From: Gemmatimonadaceae bacterium
GTDB lineage: Bacteria; Gemmatimonadota; Gemmatimonadetes; Gemmatimonadales; Gemmatimonadaceae
Length of the DNA stretch: 64,000 bases
Reading direction: 5' to 3'
Assembly: GCA_025358925.1 (NCBI GenBank)
Contig: JANYHT010000045.1
Coordinates: forward strand, 1 to 64,000
Every line of letters begins with the position of its first letter. Positions within the stretch are counted from its first letter, which is position 1. The notes beneath the pieces are model-generated. The model searched no databases. It had not been told where the DNA came from and saw only the letters and a program-made list of their open reading frames with translations. Below are positions 9,512 to 18,725 of the stretch, in pieces. The position numbers were made by a program, and so were the translations under genes.

Positions 9512-10780
9512 CTACAGGATGACTTGCATGCGCAGCGTCACGTAGCGTTCTGTGGCGCGATCGGCACCACGCGGTGCGCCACCGACGAAGCGAACAAGTT
9601 CGCCAGCGAGTTGCAGCTTGGTTTGTCGCTGCAGGAACCAGTTCAGGGCCACGCCGCTTTCCAGCGCGCTCTGCGGAGCCGCGTCTGCGTCGGCGAACGT
9701 TGGGAACGCGTGGCCGCCAACGCGTACACTCGACACGCGCGCTGTGACTTGCCAGGCGCCATGGGCACCTCGTGGCGTCAGCCCGATTTGTGTCGACGGT
9801 TCCCCGCTGAGGGACAATGCGGCCAGTGCCAGCATGCCGGTGGTCAGTACGCGCCCGCGCACCTCACCGTGGCGCAGTGCCGCGTTGTTGTAAACGATTT
9901 CGGCGTTCAGGGACAATCGCTGACGGTGCCATTGGGCGAACGCCCCGGTTCGATCGCGCCAGCCATCGGCCTGCGTTACGCTCGTGCCAACCCGATAGGC
10001 GAACCACGTGACCCCGCTGGGCGTGTTGAACAACGGCAGCTGCGCGTCAGTACCCTTGGCCGTTTCCCTGCCCCGACTTCCATTCACGCCGAGCGACAGC
10101 CCCTGCGTGGCGCCCTCCACAGTGCGCTGGGTTGGTCGCCAGACAACGCGCGCCGCGACGTCCTTGTCGGCATTGGCGTCAGTGAACCCGCTACTGTTGT
10201 CGGGCACTCCGTTCAGGAGTGCGACCGTCACTTCGAAGCGTCGCGCGCGCATTTCGTGCGTGACTTGAAGTCCCTGATCGCGATTGCTAGTGAGACTCGA
10301 CAGCAACGAACGCTCAGGAAAGAATTGGTCCAGTATCAGGTTGGCGCGTTCCTGACCAAACGGGGTGCGGAATCGTCCCACGCGCATCCACGTTGCACGC
10401 GTGAGCGACACGTCCACGAAACCATCTTCGAGGCCGGTCGCTCCGTTGGCGGAGAATTCTGGCATCAGCCGCATCACCAGCCATGAGCTGAGCACGACGT
10501 CCATGGTCACGCGCGCACGACGAATGACGAACGCCGACGAGGCCGGTGGCGCGGACGCCAGCCAGAGCCGCGGCGCGTCGAACTGGAGCACGCCGCGCAA
10601 ACGCAGTTGTCGTTTGGCGTCATCAGAGCGGATGCGCAAACCCTGTCCGTCGAACACGATTGCCGGACCTGCGGTATCAACCGTTGGAAGGCGTCCTTGC
10701 GCATGTGCACGGGTCGCCAGCATCGCACTGGCAAGCAGTGCGGTCGCGATAAATTGACTCAGCTCCTTTCGAATAATCAT
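9512..10780 (-). CDS. OprO/OprP-type outer membrane porin
   Basis: The 422-residue protein has a signal peptide (cut near ATRAHAQ). The body alternates polar and apolar residues, as in a 16-strand barrel: LRLRGVLQFDAPRLW at the start, FVIRRARVTMDVVLSSWLVM, then VGRFRTPFGQER, which is a hallmark phrase of the phosphate-selective porin O/P family, and a terminal strand ERYVTLRMQVIL. Family members form trimeric channels selective for phosphate or polyphosphate, although many homologues have no proven substrate. The gene stands alone: nearby genes do not belong to a pho-type system. The start codon ATG 10780 is preceded by a strong hairpin rather than a Shine-Dalgarno sequence, which may matter for translation. 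Confidence 0.82.
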   Translation of the reverse strand: MIIRKELSQFIATALLASAMLATRAHAQGRLPTVDTAGPAIVFDGQGLRIRSDDAKRQLRLRGVLQFDAPRLWLASAPPASSAFVIRRARVTMDVVLSSWLVMRLMPEFSANGATGLEDGFVDVSLTRATWMRVGRFRTPFGQERANLILDQFFPERSLLSSLTSNRDQGLQVTHEMRARRFEVTVALLNGVPDNSSGFTDANADKDVAARVVWRPTQRTVEGATQGLSLGVNGSRGRETAKGTDAQLPLFNTPSGVTWFAYRVGTSVTQADGWRDRTGAFAQWHRQRLSLNAEIVYNNAALRHGEVRGRVLTTGMLALAALSLSGEPSTQIGLTPRGAHGAWQVTARVSSVRVGGHAFPTFADADAAPQSALESGVALNWFLQRQTKLQLAGELVRFVGGAPRGADRATERYVTLRMQVIL

Positions 10781-10794
10781 CCCGCGAACGCGGG
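10781..10794 (-). promoter_or_regulatory. GC hairpin directly upstream of the porin start codon
   Basis: CCCGCG at 10781-10786 and CGCGGG at 10789-10794 form a perfect inverted repeat with a 2-nt centre; counting T10780 and A10795 the arms are 7 bp. On the leftward transcript it sits immediately before the ATG, where a ribosome-binding site would lie, and its 3' arm ends in the first base of the start codon. An AAGGAG sequence is found only inside the coding region (codons 5-6). It could be a translational control structure or a sign that the start is misassigned. Confidence 0.4.
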
Positions 10795-11019
10795 AGCGTT
10801 GCGCGTGGACTCAGTCCCCGCAGGTGGTGGCGGTGATCCCTGCAGCAGTCTGTCCTTTCGCCCGTATCGGGCAGCGTTCGCGGCGAAAGGAACACGGCTG
10901 CGCAAATGCCGCTGAAGATGATGTACGGATCCAGAATGCGTCACAGTAACTGTCGGTGAGTGGAGATGCTGACGGATCAAAGTTCGGTTCTTGTATGCAT
11001 ACCTAATCTTGAGTGCACG

Positions 11020-12093
11020 CTACGCCAGCGCGTCGGCGATTGCGGTCGTCACCTGCTGCGTGTTCGCGGTGCCGCCCAGATCGGGTGTTCGTGGACCGTT
11101 GTCACCAACCACGCGCTCGATCGCGCTCACAATCCGATCGTGCGCCGCCGTGAGGCCTAGCTGATCGAGCATCATGGCACCCGCCCATATAGCACCGATC
11201 GGATTGGCAATGCCGCGGCCCGCAATATCCGGAGCCGAGCCATGAATTGGCTCGAACATGGATGGATGCGTGCGCTCAGGATTGATGTTCGCGCCAGGTG
11301 CCACGCCCAGACTGCCGGAAATCGCGGCACCGAGATCGGTGAGAATGTCACCGAACAAATTCGATGCGACGATGACATCGAGCGTGCCTGGATGCGTCAC
11401 CATGCGTGCCGCGAGTGCATCGACGTGATACTTGCGATATTCAACGCCGGGATACTCCAACGCGACGGCTTCCACCGCCTCATCCCACAACACCATCGTA
11501 TGCTGCATGGCGTTGGACTTGGTCGCACTGGCCAGTCGGCGAGTCGGTCGACGGGAGGCGAGCTCGAACGCAAAGCGGGCAATGCGCTCGACGCCGCGTC
11601 GCGTGAAGATGCCGGTCTGTTCGGCGATTTCATGCGGCGTGCCTTTGTGCAAACGTCCTCCCACCCCTGCATATTCGCCCTCAGAATTTTCGCGCACACA
11701 GATCATGTCAATGTCGGCGGGCGCACGTCCCGCAAGCGGCCCTAGAACCCCAGGCAGCAATCGCATCGGGCGAAGATTGACGTATTGATCGAAGCGCTGT
11801 CGGATGGGCAGGATCAACTCCCACACCGAGATGTGATCGGGCACCGCAGGATCACCAACCGCGCCGAGATAAATCGCGTCGAAATCCTGCAGGCGATCGA
11901 GTGCGTCGGCGCTCATCATCGATCCCGTTCGGCGATAGAAGTCGCACCCCCATGGGAACTCGGTGAAGGCGAGCGTGCACGCTTCGTCACGCACGGCGCG
12001 ACGTAGCACTTCGATACCGGCCGGAATGACTTCCTTGCCGATGCCATCGCCAGCGATCACCGCGATGTTAAGCGTCTTATGAGATTGGATCAT
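11020..12093 (-). CDS. Isocitrate/isopropylmalate-type dehydrogenase, tartrate or D-malate dehydrogenase-like
   Basis: The 357-residue protein belongs to the beta-decarboxylating dehydrogenase family: GDGIGKEVIPAGIEVLRRA at the start and the family signature ASNLFGDILTDLGAAISGSLG with metal-binding Asp residues, followed by APGANINPERTHPSMFEPIHG. The phrases PIRQRFDQYVNLRPMRLLPG and VRENSEGEYAGVGGR resemble TtuC (tartrate) and DmlA (D-malate) enzymes, which oxidise and decarboxylate 2-hydroxy diacids with NAD+. It is not likely to be leucine LeuB, because no leu genes are present. It is the last gene of a leftward operon, 16 bp after the SDR gene. The exact substrate is uncertain between tartrate, D-malate and 3-isopropylmalate-like acids. 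Confidence 0.82.
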   Translation of the reverse strand: MIQSHKTLNIAVIAGDGIGKEVIPAGIEVLRRAVRDEACTLAFTEFPWGCDFYRRTGSMMSADALDRLQDFDAIYLGAVGDPAVPDHISVWELILPIRQRFDQYVNLRPMRLLPGVLGPLAGRAPADIDMICVRENSEGEYAGVGGRLHKGTPHEIAEQTGIFTRRGVERIARFAFELASRRPTRRLASATKSNAMQHTMVLWDEAVEAVALEYPGVEYRKYHVDALAARMVTHPGTLDVIVASNLFGDILTDLGAAISGSLGVAPGANINPERTHPSMFEPIHGSAPDIAGRGIANPIGAIWAGAMMLDQLGLTAAHDRIVSAIERVVGDNGPRTPDLGGTANTQQVTTAIADALA

Positions 12094-12109
12094 GAGATCG
12101 GCCGACACG

Positions 12110-12895
12110 TCACATGCCCGGCGGCGTAAAGCGTCCGTCCTGTGCGAGCCATCCACCGTCGGCATAAAGGATGGTACCGGACACATAGCTGGCAGCGTCA
12201 GACGCAAGGAACAGCGTCGGCCCTACCATCTCGTCCGGTTGTGCCCATCGACCCAACGCGGACTTTGCTGCGTACGCGTCGTACCACGCGGCATTGGCTT
12301 TGATGGGGGCGGTGAGGGGCGTTTCTACCACGCCCGGGCCAACGCAATTCACGCGAACGCCGTAGGGTCCAAACTCACAGGCAGCGCCGCGCGCGAGCTG
12401 CAGAATGCCGGCCTTTGTGGCGGAGTACACGGACTGTCCCGGCTCAACCACCAGCGACCGGATGGAGGAGAAGAGCACGATGCTGCCGCGCCGTTGTGCC
12501 ACCATGATGCGCCCGGCTGCCCGCAGCACATTGAAGTTGCCTTTGATATTCACCTCGAGCACGCGCGCCAAATCATCATCCTCGTAGTCGAGGATTTTCT
12601 TGCGCACGTTGATCGACGGTGTGCAAATCACGATATCGAGGTGACCGTGCTTCGCCGTAATTTCGGTGAAGGCCTGATCAACTGACGCGACGTTGGTGAT
12701 ATCGATGGAGCCGGATTCCGTCGCCCCACCGGCGTGCTCGGCCACGGCGGCGGCAGCGTCGCGCGCGACGTCGAGGCAAATGACCGTCGCACCCATACCG
12801 ACGGCGCCGATGGTCACAGCCCGACCGATGCCAGAGCCGCCACCGATAATGGCAGCGACTTTGCCCGTGAGATCGAACATGCTGTTGTTAGACAT
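12110..12895 (-). CDS. Short-chain dehydrogenase/reductase (SDR)
   Basis: This 261-residue classical SDR has the NAD(P)-binding motif GGGSGIGR (residues 18-25), Asp42 at the end of strand 2 (suggesting NAD+), catalytic Ser143/144, and Tyr157-x3-Lys161 in VYSATKAG. The C-terminal phrase VSGTILYADGGW is typical. The usual NNAG turn is replaced by CTPSIN, so the substrate side may be unusual. The start ATG 12895 overlaps the 3' end of the symporter gene by 8 bp (ATGTCTAA), a sign of coupled translation. It probably oxidises or reduces a hydroxyl in the compound imported by that symporter, ahead of the tartrate/malate-type dehydrogenase. Confidence 0.87.
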   Translation of the reverse strand: MSNNSMFDLTGKVAAIIGGGSGIGRAVTIGAVGMGATVICLDVARDAAAAVAEHAGGATESGSIDITNVASVDQAFTEITAKHGHLDIVICTPSINVRKKILDYEDDDLARVLEVNIKGNFNVLRAAGRIMVAQRRGSIVLFSSIRSLVVEPGQSVYSATKAGILQLARGAACEFGPYGVRVNCVGPGVVETPLTAPIKANAAWYDAYAAKSALGRWAQPDEMVGPTLFLASDAASYVSGTILYADGGWLAQDGRFTPPGM

Positions 12896-14339
12896 GATGA
12901 TGTGCCGATGGTGAAGAGGACGCGCGCGTGCTCGTCGTCGGGTCGTCCGATCCGCCAAACATGCGTCGACAGAGTTGGGCAACAAAGAACGCGATGATCG
13001 ATCCGGCAAGGCCTGCCATGGCCGGCGTGATGCCACCAATGGGCAAGCCATCGTGCAAGAGTCGTAAACCGCCGACAATGGTGATGCCCGTGATGATGGC
13101 CGCGAGCGCATCCGGTGTTGCCGCTCGGCCGCTGGTCAGACCAGCCACGATCGGCACGAACAAACTGACGCCCATGATCGTGTAAAAAATACTGAGCGCA
13201 CTAACCACACCGGCGGCGGTGAGTGCAACGCCGACCCCGAGCGCGCCGGCGAACACCGCAGTGAGTCGAGTGACCCGCAACATTTGCGTGTCGGATGCAT
13301 CACGATTGATGAAGCGTTTATAGAAATCCTGCGACAACGATGTGGTGAGCATGAAGAGCACCGCGTCCGCCGCGCTCAACTCCGCAGAAAACACGGCGGC
13401 AAGACCGAGCGTGCCGATCGCAAGCGGCACACCGGATACCAGCAGTGTGGGCAACGCCAACTCCGGCTGTGCGAGATTCGGAAATTGTACGCGCGCCATC
13501 ATGCCGAGCAGCACGGGAATGCCGGCGTACAGCATGAGCGACACAGCATTGAGTCCGACGCCGACGCGCACCGCGCGATCATCGCGCGCGCCGTAGATTT
13601 TTTGTAAGAGTCCAGGCGATACAATGAACGCCGGCCCGAGCATGGCGAGGTACACGAGGCCGGAACCACCGCTGCTCCATGGATTCCAATAGTCGGCGGT
13701 GGGCTGCAACGCGCGCACGGCGTGCCAACCGCCCGATGCCGACAAGGCAAACGGAATTGCGATGAGAAATCCCACCAACTTGACGGTGAGTTGCACCACA
13801 TTCACATACGCCGACGTGAGTAAGCCACCGGCCGCAAAGTAAACCGTGATGAGCAGGCCGCCGAGTATGCACCCGATGGCCTTGGGCACATCGGCGACGA
13901 CATTCAATATCCACGACACGGCAATGAGTTGACCGGCAAGAATAAACACCGCGCCGATCCACAGAAGCGCGGCAATCACCGATCGCACCACCACACCGTA
14001 GCGAAACTCGAGATAGTCACCGACGGTGCGCAGATCATGCGCCGCCGCCACGCGACGAATCGCGGGGCCAATCCAGAACGCGAGCACTATGGAGCCGATG
14101 CCCGCCGACAGCACCCACCAGATAGCGGCCAAACCGTCGCGATATCCGAGGCTCGTTGCACCGACCGTAGATCCCGCACCGATGTTCGCGGCCAGTGTGG
14201 TGCTAAAGAGTAACCCGGGCCCGAGCGCGCGTCCGGCGACAAAGAAGTCACTCGACGTTTTCACGCGGCGCGAAATCCATGCGCCCAGCGCCAGTTGCGC
14301 AGCGGAGTACGCAACCAGAAGGGGGAGATGAATGTTCAC
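12888..14339 (-). CDS. Sodium:solute symporter (SSS family)
   Basis: The 483-residue integral membrane protein has about 13 hydrophobic spans and SSS family phrases: SSDFFVAGRALGPGLLFSTT, then NIGAGSTVGATSLGYRDGLA near helix 2, the region of the Na+ site, and SAADAVLFMLTTSLSQDFYK in the second half. Members take up sugars, amino acids, carboxylates or vitamins with sodium. The C-terminal tail is Ser/Thr- and His-rich and soluble. It is the first gene of the leftward operon with the SDR and the tartrate/malate-type dehydrogenase, so a hydroxy-acid or related carbon source is a fair guess. Start ATG 14339 gives the usual short extracytoplasmic N-terminus. Confidence 0.88.
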   Translation of the reverse strand: MNIHLPLLVAYSAAQLALGAWISRRVKTSSDFFVAGRALGPGLLFSTTLAANIGAGSTVGATSLGYRDGLAAIWWVLSAGIGSIVLAFWIGPAIRRVAAAHDLRTVGDYLEFRYGVVVRSVIAALLWIGAVFILAGQLIAVSWILNVVADVPKAIGCILGGLLITVYFAAGGLLTSAYVNVVQLTVKLVGFLIAIPFALSASGGWHAVRALQPTADYWNPWSSGGSGLVYLAMLGPAFIVSPGLLQKIYGARDDRAVRVGVGLNAVSLMLYAGIPVLLGMMARVQFPNLAQPELALPTLLVSGVPLAIGTLGLAAVFSAELSAADAVLFMLTTSLSQDFYKRFINRDASDTQMLRVTRLTAVFAGALGVGVALTAAGVVSALSIFYTIMGVSLFVPIVAGLTSGRAATPDALAAIITGITIVGGLRLLHDGLPIGGITPAMAGLAGSIIAFFVAQLCRRMFGGSDDPTTSTRASSSPSAHHHV

Positions 14340-14462
14340 GAGCGTCGCATGTCACGCGTCATCAGACACCAATGTTTCGCAGGGAAAGTGTGCACGTTGG
14401 GCGTAGAGTACGAGCAGTGTTGATGCTTGACAAGCCAGTCGACGCTCCACACGTTTGCGCGA
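14340..14462. promoter_or_regulatory. Divergent promoter region between two catabolic operons
   Basis: The 123-bp gap separates the leftward symporter operon from the rightward M20/SusCD operon. A TTGACA hexamer at 14427-14432 could serve rightward transcription, but no convincing -10 follows at 16-18 bp. No clear operator was found. The shared gap suggests co-regulation. Confidence 0.4.
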
Positions 14463-15743
14463 ATGGCGACCAAGAGTGTACTGATGGATCGCGTTTTCGC
14501 TGCCATTGATGCGGCGACCGACGAGATGGTCGACTTCACGTGCGAATTGATTCGTGTACCGACGGTGAATCCGCCTGGAGACGCGTACGAAGAGTGTGCG
14601 CACGTCATCGGTCGTCGTCTGGCCGCGTGCGGGTTCGCGGTGGAATACCTTGCGGCCGAAGGGCGCGCCGAACATACGATCACGCATCCACGCATCAATG
14701 TCATTGGGCTACGTCAAGGCGCGACGGCGCGTCCGCTCGTGCATCTGAACGGACATTTCGATGTCGTGCCGGCTGGTGCGGGATGGACGGTAGATCCGTT
14801 TGGTGGCCGAGTGAAGGACGGTCGCATTTACGGACGTGGCGCGTGCGATATGAAGGCCGGGATCACGGCGGCGATCTATGCCGCTGAAGCGATTCGGCGC
14901 GCTGGAATTACGTTGGTCGGATCCATCGAAATCAGCGGCACGGTGGATGAAGAGAGCGGTGGCTTCGCCGGCATGGCGTGGTTGGCGCAACAGGGACGAC
15001 TGAGCGCCGACAAAACGGATGCTGTCATCATTACCGAACCGACAAACACCGATCGGGTGTACGTCGGACACCGTGGCGTCTACTGGTTTGAAGTCACGAC
15101 GCGCGGGCGCATCGCGCACGGATGTATGCCGTTTCTCGGCGTCAGTGCCATCGAACATATGGGTGTGATTCTCGATCACCTGCGACGTGATCTGATGCCG
15201 ACCCTGCGCGCGCGTACGACCGCGATGCCGGTGCAACCAGACGGCGCGCGTCACGCGACGTTGAACATCAACGGAATCGCTGGCGGCCAACCGATTGACG
15301 GGATTCAGACGCCCTGCGTCGCCGACATTTGTCGCGCCATTTTTGATCGACGGTTTCTGGTCGAGGAAGGGTTCGATGCGACACGCGCGGAGATCGTGAC
15401 GCTGCTCGAACGCGCGGCGCGCGAGACACCGGATCTCCTTTTCGAATTGCGCGACTTGATGGTTGTGCATCCAGTGCGGACGCCCGATGGTGCGACGGTG
15501 ATGGCGGCGCTCGATCGCGCGGCACAGCACGTATTGGGTCGCTCGCTGAGGATCGCCGCGAGCCCCGGCACTTACGATCACAAGCACGTCGACCGCATCG
15601 CGGGTGTGCCGAACTGCGTCGCGTACGGACCGGGCATTCTTGACCTCGCGCATCAGCCAGACGAATACTGCAACATCACCGATCTCGTGCAGTCAACGAA
15701 AATATTGGCGCTGTCTGTACTGGAGTTGACCGGCAGTTTGTAA
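14463..15743 (+). CDS. M20-family metallopeptidase/deacylase (ArgE/DapE/ACY1 type)
   Basis: The 426-residue protein has the M20 metal-site motifs: HLNGHFDVVPAG with the first His, GRGACDMKAG with the bridging Asp, and TVDEESGG with the Glu-Glu pair (general base and ligand), then TEPTN with the later ligand. The dimerisation lid lies around residues 195-310. Members cleave acyl or peptide amide bonds, as in acetylornithine or succinyl-diaminopimelate, but many in catabolic clusters act on dipeptides or N-acyl amino acids. ATG 14463 was chosen; ATG 14484 is an alternative. It is the first gene of a rightward run with SusC/SusD and a P1 aminopeptidase, which suggests that imported amide substrates are processed in the cell. 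Confidence 0.86.
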   Translation: MATKSVLMDRVFAAIDAATDEMVDFTCELIRVPTVNPPGDAYEECAHVIGRRLAACGFAVEYLAAEGRAEHTITHPRINVIGLRQGATARPLVHLNGHFDVVPAGAGWTVDPFGGRVKDGRIYGRGACDMKAGITAAIYAAEAIRRAGITLVGSIEISGTVDEESGGFAGMAWLAQQGRLSADKTDAVIITEPTNTDRVYVGHRGVYWFEVTTRGRIAHGCMPFLGVSAIEHMGVILDHLRRDLMPTLRARTTAMPVQPDGARHATLNINGIAGGQPIDGIQTPCVADICRAIFDRRFLVEEGFDATRAEIVTLLERAARETPDLLFELRDLMVVHPVRTPDGATVMAALDRAAQHVLGRSLRIAASPGTYDHKHVDRIAGVPNCVAYGPGILDLAHQPDEYCNITDLVQSTKILALSVLELTGSL

Positions 15744-15795
15744 TCCCTTGCTACGCTTCACCCGCCGTTGTCGTCCTACCTGAGGAGCACTCGCT

Positions 15796-18723
15796 ATGCA
15801 CAGAGGTTCTCGCTGGTCCGTGGTACTCGTCGGCGCGTTCGCGGTACTCACGTATGCTGCACCAGTGCAGGCTCAGACCACGGGAACGATTATCGGTCGC
15901 GTGACTGATGAGCGCACCGGTGTACCACTGCCGGGCGCACAGCTGTTCACCGACACGCGCGACCGCGTTGCGCGATCAGATCAGGACGGTCGCTTTCGCT
16001 TGGTGGATGTCCCCGCAGGGCAACGGATATTCACGGTGCGCATGATTGGCTATGCGGTCCGCACTCTGCCAGTCACCGTGTTGGTGGGACAGACGGCAAC
16101 GGTCAATCTCGCCTTGTCGGTGCGGCCGCTCGATCTCGATGCGATCGTCGTGACTGGACAAGGTGGTGAGATCTCGAAACGGCGAATCGCAACGACGGTC
16201 GACGTTGTGGGACGCGACGTGATTGAAGCGTCACCGGCCAAGCGCCTCGATGAATTGCTGCAGACAAACCTGCCGGGCGCGCAGATCCGCATGACCTCCG
16301 GACAGGCCGGCACCACGTCGATCATTCGCACACGCGGCATCAATTCCGTCAGCCGGAACTCGACGCCCGTCATTTATGTGGACGGTGTACGGGTCGACAA
16401 CCTGAACACCATCGCGACGATTGGCCTGAATGCGTCGGGCAACCGCTCGCAAGGTGCGGCAACCAGCGCGATTGCCGATCTGCCGCTCGAAAACATCGAA
16501 CGCGTGGAGTTCATTCCCGGTGGTGCGGCCACCACGCTGTACGGATCCGATGCCGCGAACGGTGTGATCCAAGTCTTCACCAAGCGCGGCGAGTCAGGGA
16601 CCACGAAAGGTTATTTCGAATTGCGCAATGGCTATGACACGCCCATTACGCAGTTCCACTACTTCAATCGCACCAAAGATCTGATTTATCGCAACGGTCT
16701 CACGCAACAGTATGCGGCCGGTATTGAGGGTGGCAACACGGCGATCACCTACAGCCTCTCGGGCAATGTGCGGGCGAGCGAGAGTCAACGGAATTTCGGT
16801 GACAATCGCGCCTTCGGATTTCGCAACGCACTCGGCGCGAATGTGGGCAGCAAGGGACGCTATCAGGGATCGCTGTCGTACAACTCCAGCGACGTGCCGC
16901 GCTTCCGCAACGGCAATTCCGGCGCCTACAACTCCCTGTGGGTGGTTGAAGACGGTCGATCGAGCGCGTTCGGCTTCAGCAACAACGTCGACGACATGAG
17001 CGCCGCCGACTATGAAAAATTCAAGACGTTTGTGCGCGATGGCGATCGGCTGCAAAACTATCGCGTCACCGCGCGTCAGTTCCAGACATCCCACAGCCTC
17101 AGCTACGACCCGACGCCGTCGATCAAGAGTCACGTCACCTTCGGTGTCAACAATCGTGTCAGTCTGGAGCGAGCGATCACGACGAACGAATTCCTCATTG
17201 CAACCAAACAGTTCGCAGTCGGCACGACTGATCGCGGTACGATCCAAAATTACGAACGCAACTACACTGGTTTCACGGTAGACGTCGGCGCCCAGCAGAG
17301 CGCCAAGTTTTTTAACAATCTGTCCGTGATTTCATCCGTCGGTGCGCAACTGTTCCGTAACGATGATCAGCAGGTGCAATACACGGCGACGAATGTTCGC
17401 GACGGTGCGCAGACGCTGGCTGGAGCGGGAGTGACGGCCAGTACGGACTTGGCCTATCGCGTGGCGAACTACGGCGTTTTCGGCCAGACCAACATCAGCC
17501 TGCTCGACCGCTACACGGTGGAACTCGGACTCCGTGCAGATAAGAACACAGCGTTCGGCCACAACACAGGTGCGCAAACGTATCCGAAAATTGGCGTTGT
17601 GTACGCACTTGCCTCGGAACCGTGGATGCGTCGTTTCATCTCGGAGGACGTGCTGTCGGACATTCGCCTGCGCGCTGCATACGGTCAGGCAGGACAGTTT
17701 CCCGCGCCGTTCGTCAATGATCGCACGATTGCGCTGAATTCGTTCAACGGTCAGCAGTCCGCCACCTTCGGTCAGCCCGGCAACATCAATCTCAAACCAG
17801 AACGCACCGGCACGCTGGAAGTCGGCACCGATCTAAGCTTTCTCAAGAATCGCATGACGTTCGGACTTGGATGGTATTCCGCGCGCACGACGGATGCGCT
17901 CATCAACGCGCCGCCGTCGCCGTCGACGGGTGAATCGAGTCAGATCGCCAACATCGGGCAGATCGCTAACAAAGGACTCGAACTCCGCACCACGATCACG
18001 CCGATCAGCAATGCCATGTGGCGTCTCACGCTGAACGCTGCATACAACACGCTGAAGAACGAAGTGCTGCATCTCAACGGCACGCCGCCGTTTAGCATCA
18101 GCGGATTCGGTGCGAGCACCGTGCAGGGTGTCGTGCAAGAAGGGTTTCCGGTCGGCTATCTGCGCGGACCGATGGCAATCTTTGACGCCGAAGGCAAGAT
18201 CACCGAAGTGCGGCAACTGCAGTATCTGGGCAAGCCGACCCCGGACAAGTTCGGCAGTTTTTCTGCGCAACTTGGCATCGGTAAGCGACTGAGCATCGCG
18301 GCGAGCGGCGATTACCAGTTCGGCGCACAGGCGCACTCTTTCGACCGTGAATTTCGCTACCTCTACGGCGTCAAAGGGACGGAAAACGAATTGCCGGCGG
18401 CGGCGCTGGCGCAGTACAACAACGATCGCTCGGCCATCTGGTTGCTGGCCGTCAACAAGTTCATCGAGAACACCGATTTCGTCGCATTGCGCACACTGAC
18501 GGTGGACTACCGCGTGAATGAGCGCTTCCTGCCACGCGGCGCCAAGAGCTTGAAGGTCGCCTTCTCCGTGACCAACCCGTGGCGCTGGACCACCTCCAGC
18601 TTCGATCCCGAGACAGATATTTCCTCCGCGACCGAACAAGGTGGCGCTGCACTCGGCGGATACAACTATGCTGCGGACTCCAACCCGCGCACGTTTCTCC
18701 TCACTCTTCGCTTCGGATTCTGA
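15796..18723 (+). CDS. SusC/RagA-type TonB-linked outer membrane transporter
   Basis: The 975-residue protein has a signal peptide cut near APVQAQ. A carboxypeptidase-regulatory-like beta sandwich follows (GRVTDERTGVPLPGAQLFT, then VRMIGYAVRTLPVTV). Next come a plug domain (KRLDELLQTNLPGAQIR, then TPVIYVDGVRVDN, then ERVEFIPGGAATTLYGSDA) and a 22-strand-type barrel ending in the aromatic strand TFLLTLRFGF. SusC proteins import oligosaccharides or peptides with TonB energy. GAGGAG lies 7-12 nt before ATG 15796. It follows the M20 gene by 52 bp and precedes its SusD partner by 2 bp. The cargo is unknown; the peptidase neighbours favour a peptide-like or N-acyl compound. Confidence 0.9.
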   Translation: MHRGSRWSVVLVGAFAVLTYAAPVQAQTTGTIIGRVTDERTGVPLPGAQLFTDTRDRVARSDQDGRFRLVDVPAGQRIFTVRMIGYAVRTLPVTVLVGQTATVNLALSVRPLDLDAIVVTGQGGEISKRRIATTVDVVGRDVIEASPAKRLDELLQTNLPGAQIRMTSGQAGTTSIIRTRGINSVSRNSTPVIYVDGVRVDNLNTIATIGLNASGNRSQGAATSAIADLPLENIERVEFIPGGAATTLYGSDAANGVIQVFTKRGESGTTKGYFELRNGYDTPITQFHYFNRTKDLIYRNGLTQQYAAGIEGGNTAITYSLSGNVRASESQRNFGDNRAFGFRNALGANVGSKGRYQGSLSYNSSDVPRFRNGNSGAYNSLWVVEDGRSSAFGFSNNVDDMSAADYEKFKTFVRDGDRLQNYRVTARQFQTSHSLSYDPTPSIKSHVTFGVNNRVSLERAITTNEFLIATKQFAVGTTDRGTIQNYERNYTGFTVDVGAQQSAKFFNNLSVISSVGAQLFRNDDQQVQYTATNVRDGAQTLAGAGVTASTDLAYRVANYGVFGQTNISLLDRYTVELGLRADKNTAFGHNTGAQTYPKIGVVYALASEPWMRRFISEDVLSDIRLRAAYGQAGQFPAPFVNDRTIALNSFNGQQSATFGQPGNINLKPERTGTLEVGTDLSFLKNRMTFGLGWYSARTTDALINAPPSPSTGESSQIANIGQIANKGLELRTTITPISNAMWRLTLNAAYNTLKNEVLHLNGTPPFSISGFGASTVQGVVQEGFPVGYLRGPMAIFDAEGKITEVRQLQYLGKPTPDKFGSFSAQLGIGKRLSIAASGDYQFGAQAHSFDREFRYLYGVKGTENELPAAALAQYNNDRSAIWLLAVNKFIENTDFVALRTLTVDYRVNERFLPRGAKSLKVAFSVTNPWRWTTSSFDPETDISSATEQGGAALGGYNYAADSNPRTFLLTLRFGF

Positions 18724-18725
18724 TC

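Noticed and set aside
14709-15653. 314-residue leftward frame inside the M20 gene
   Set aside because: The M20 zinc-site motifs on the rightward strand settle the coding frame; the other frame has no family likeness.
16594-17247. 217-residue leftward frame inside the SusC gene
   Set aside because: It is antisense to barrel-coding sequence with clear SusC features and has no start signals.
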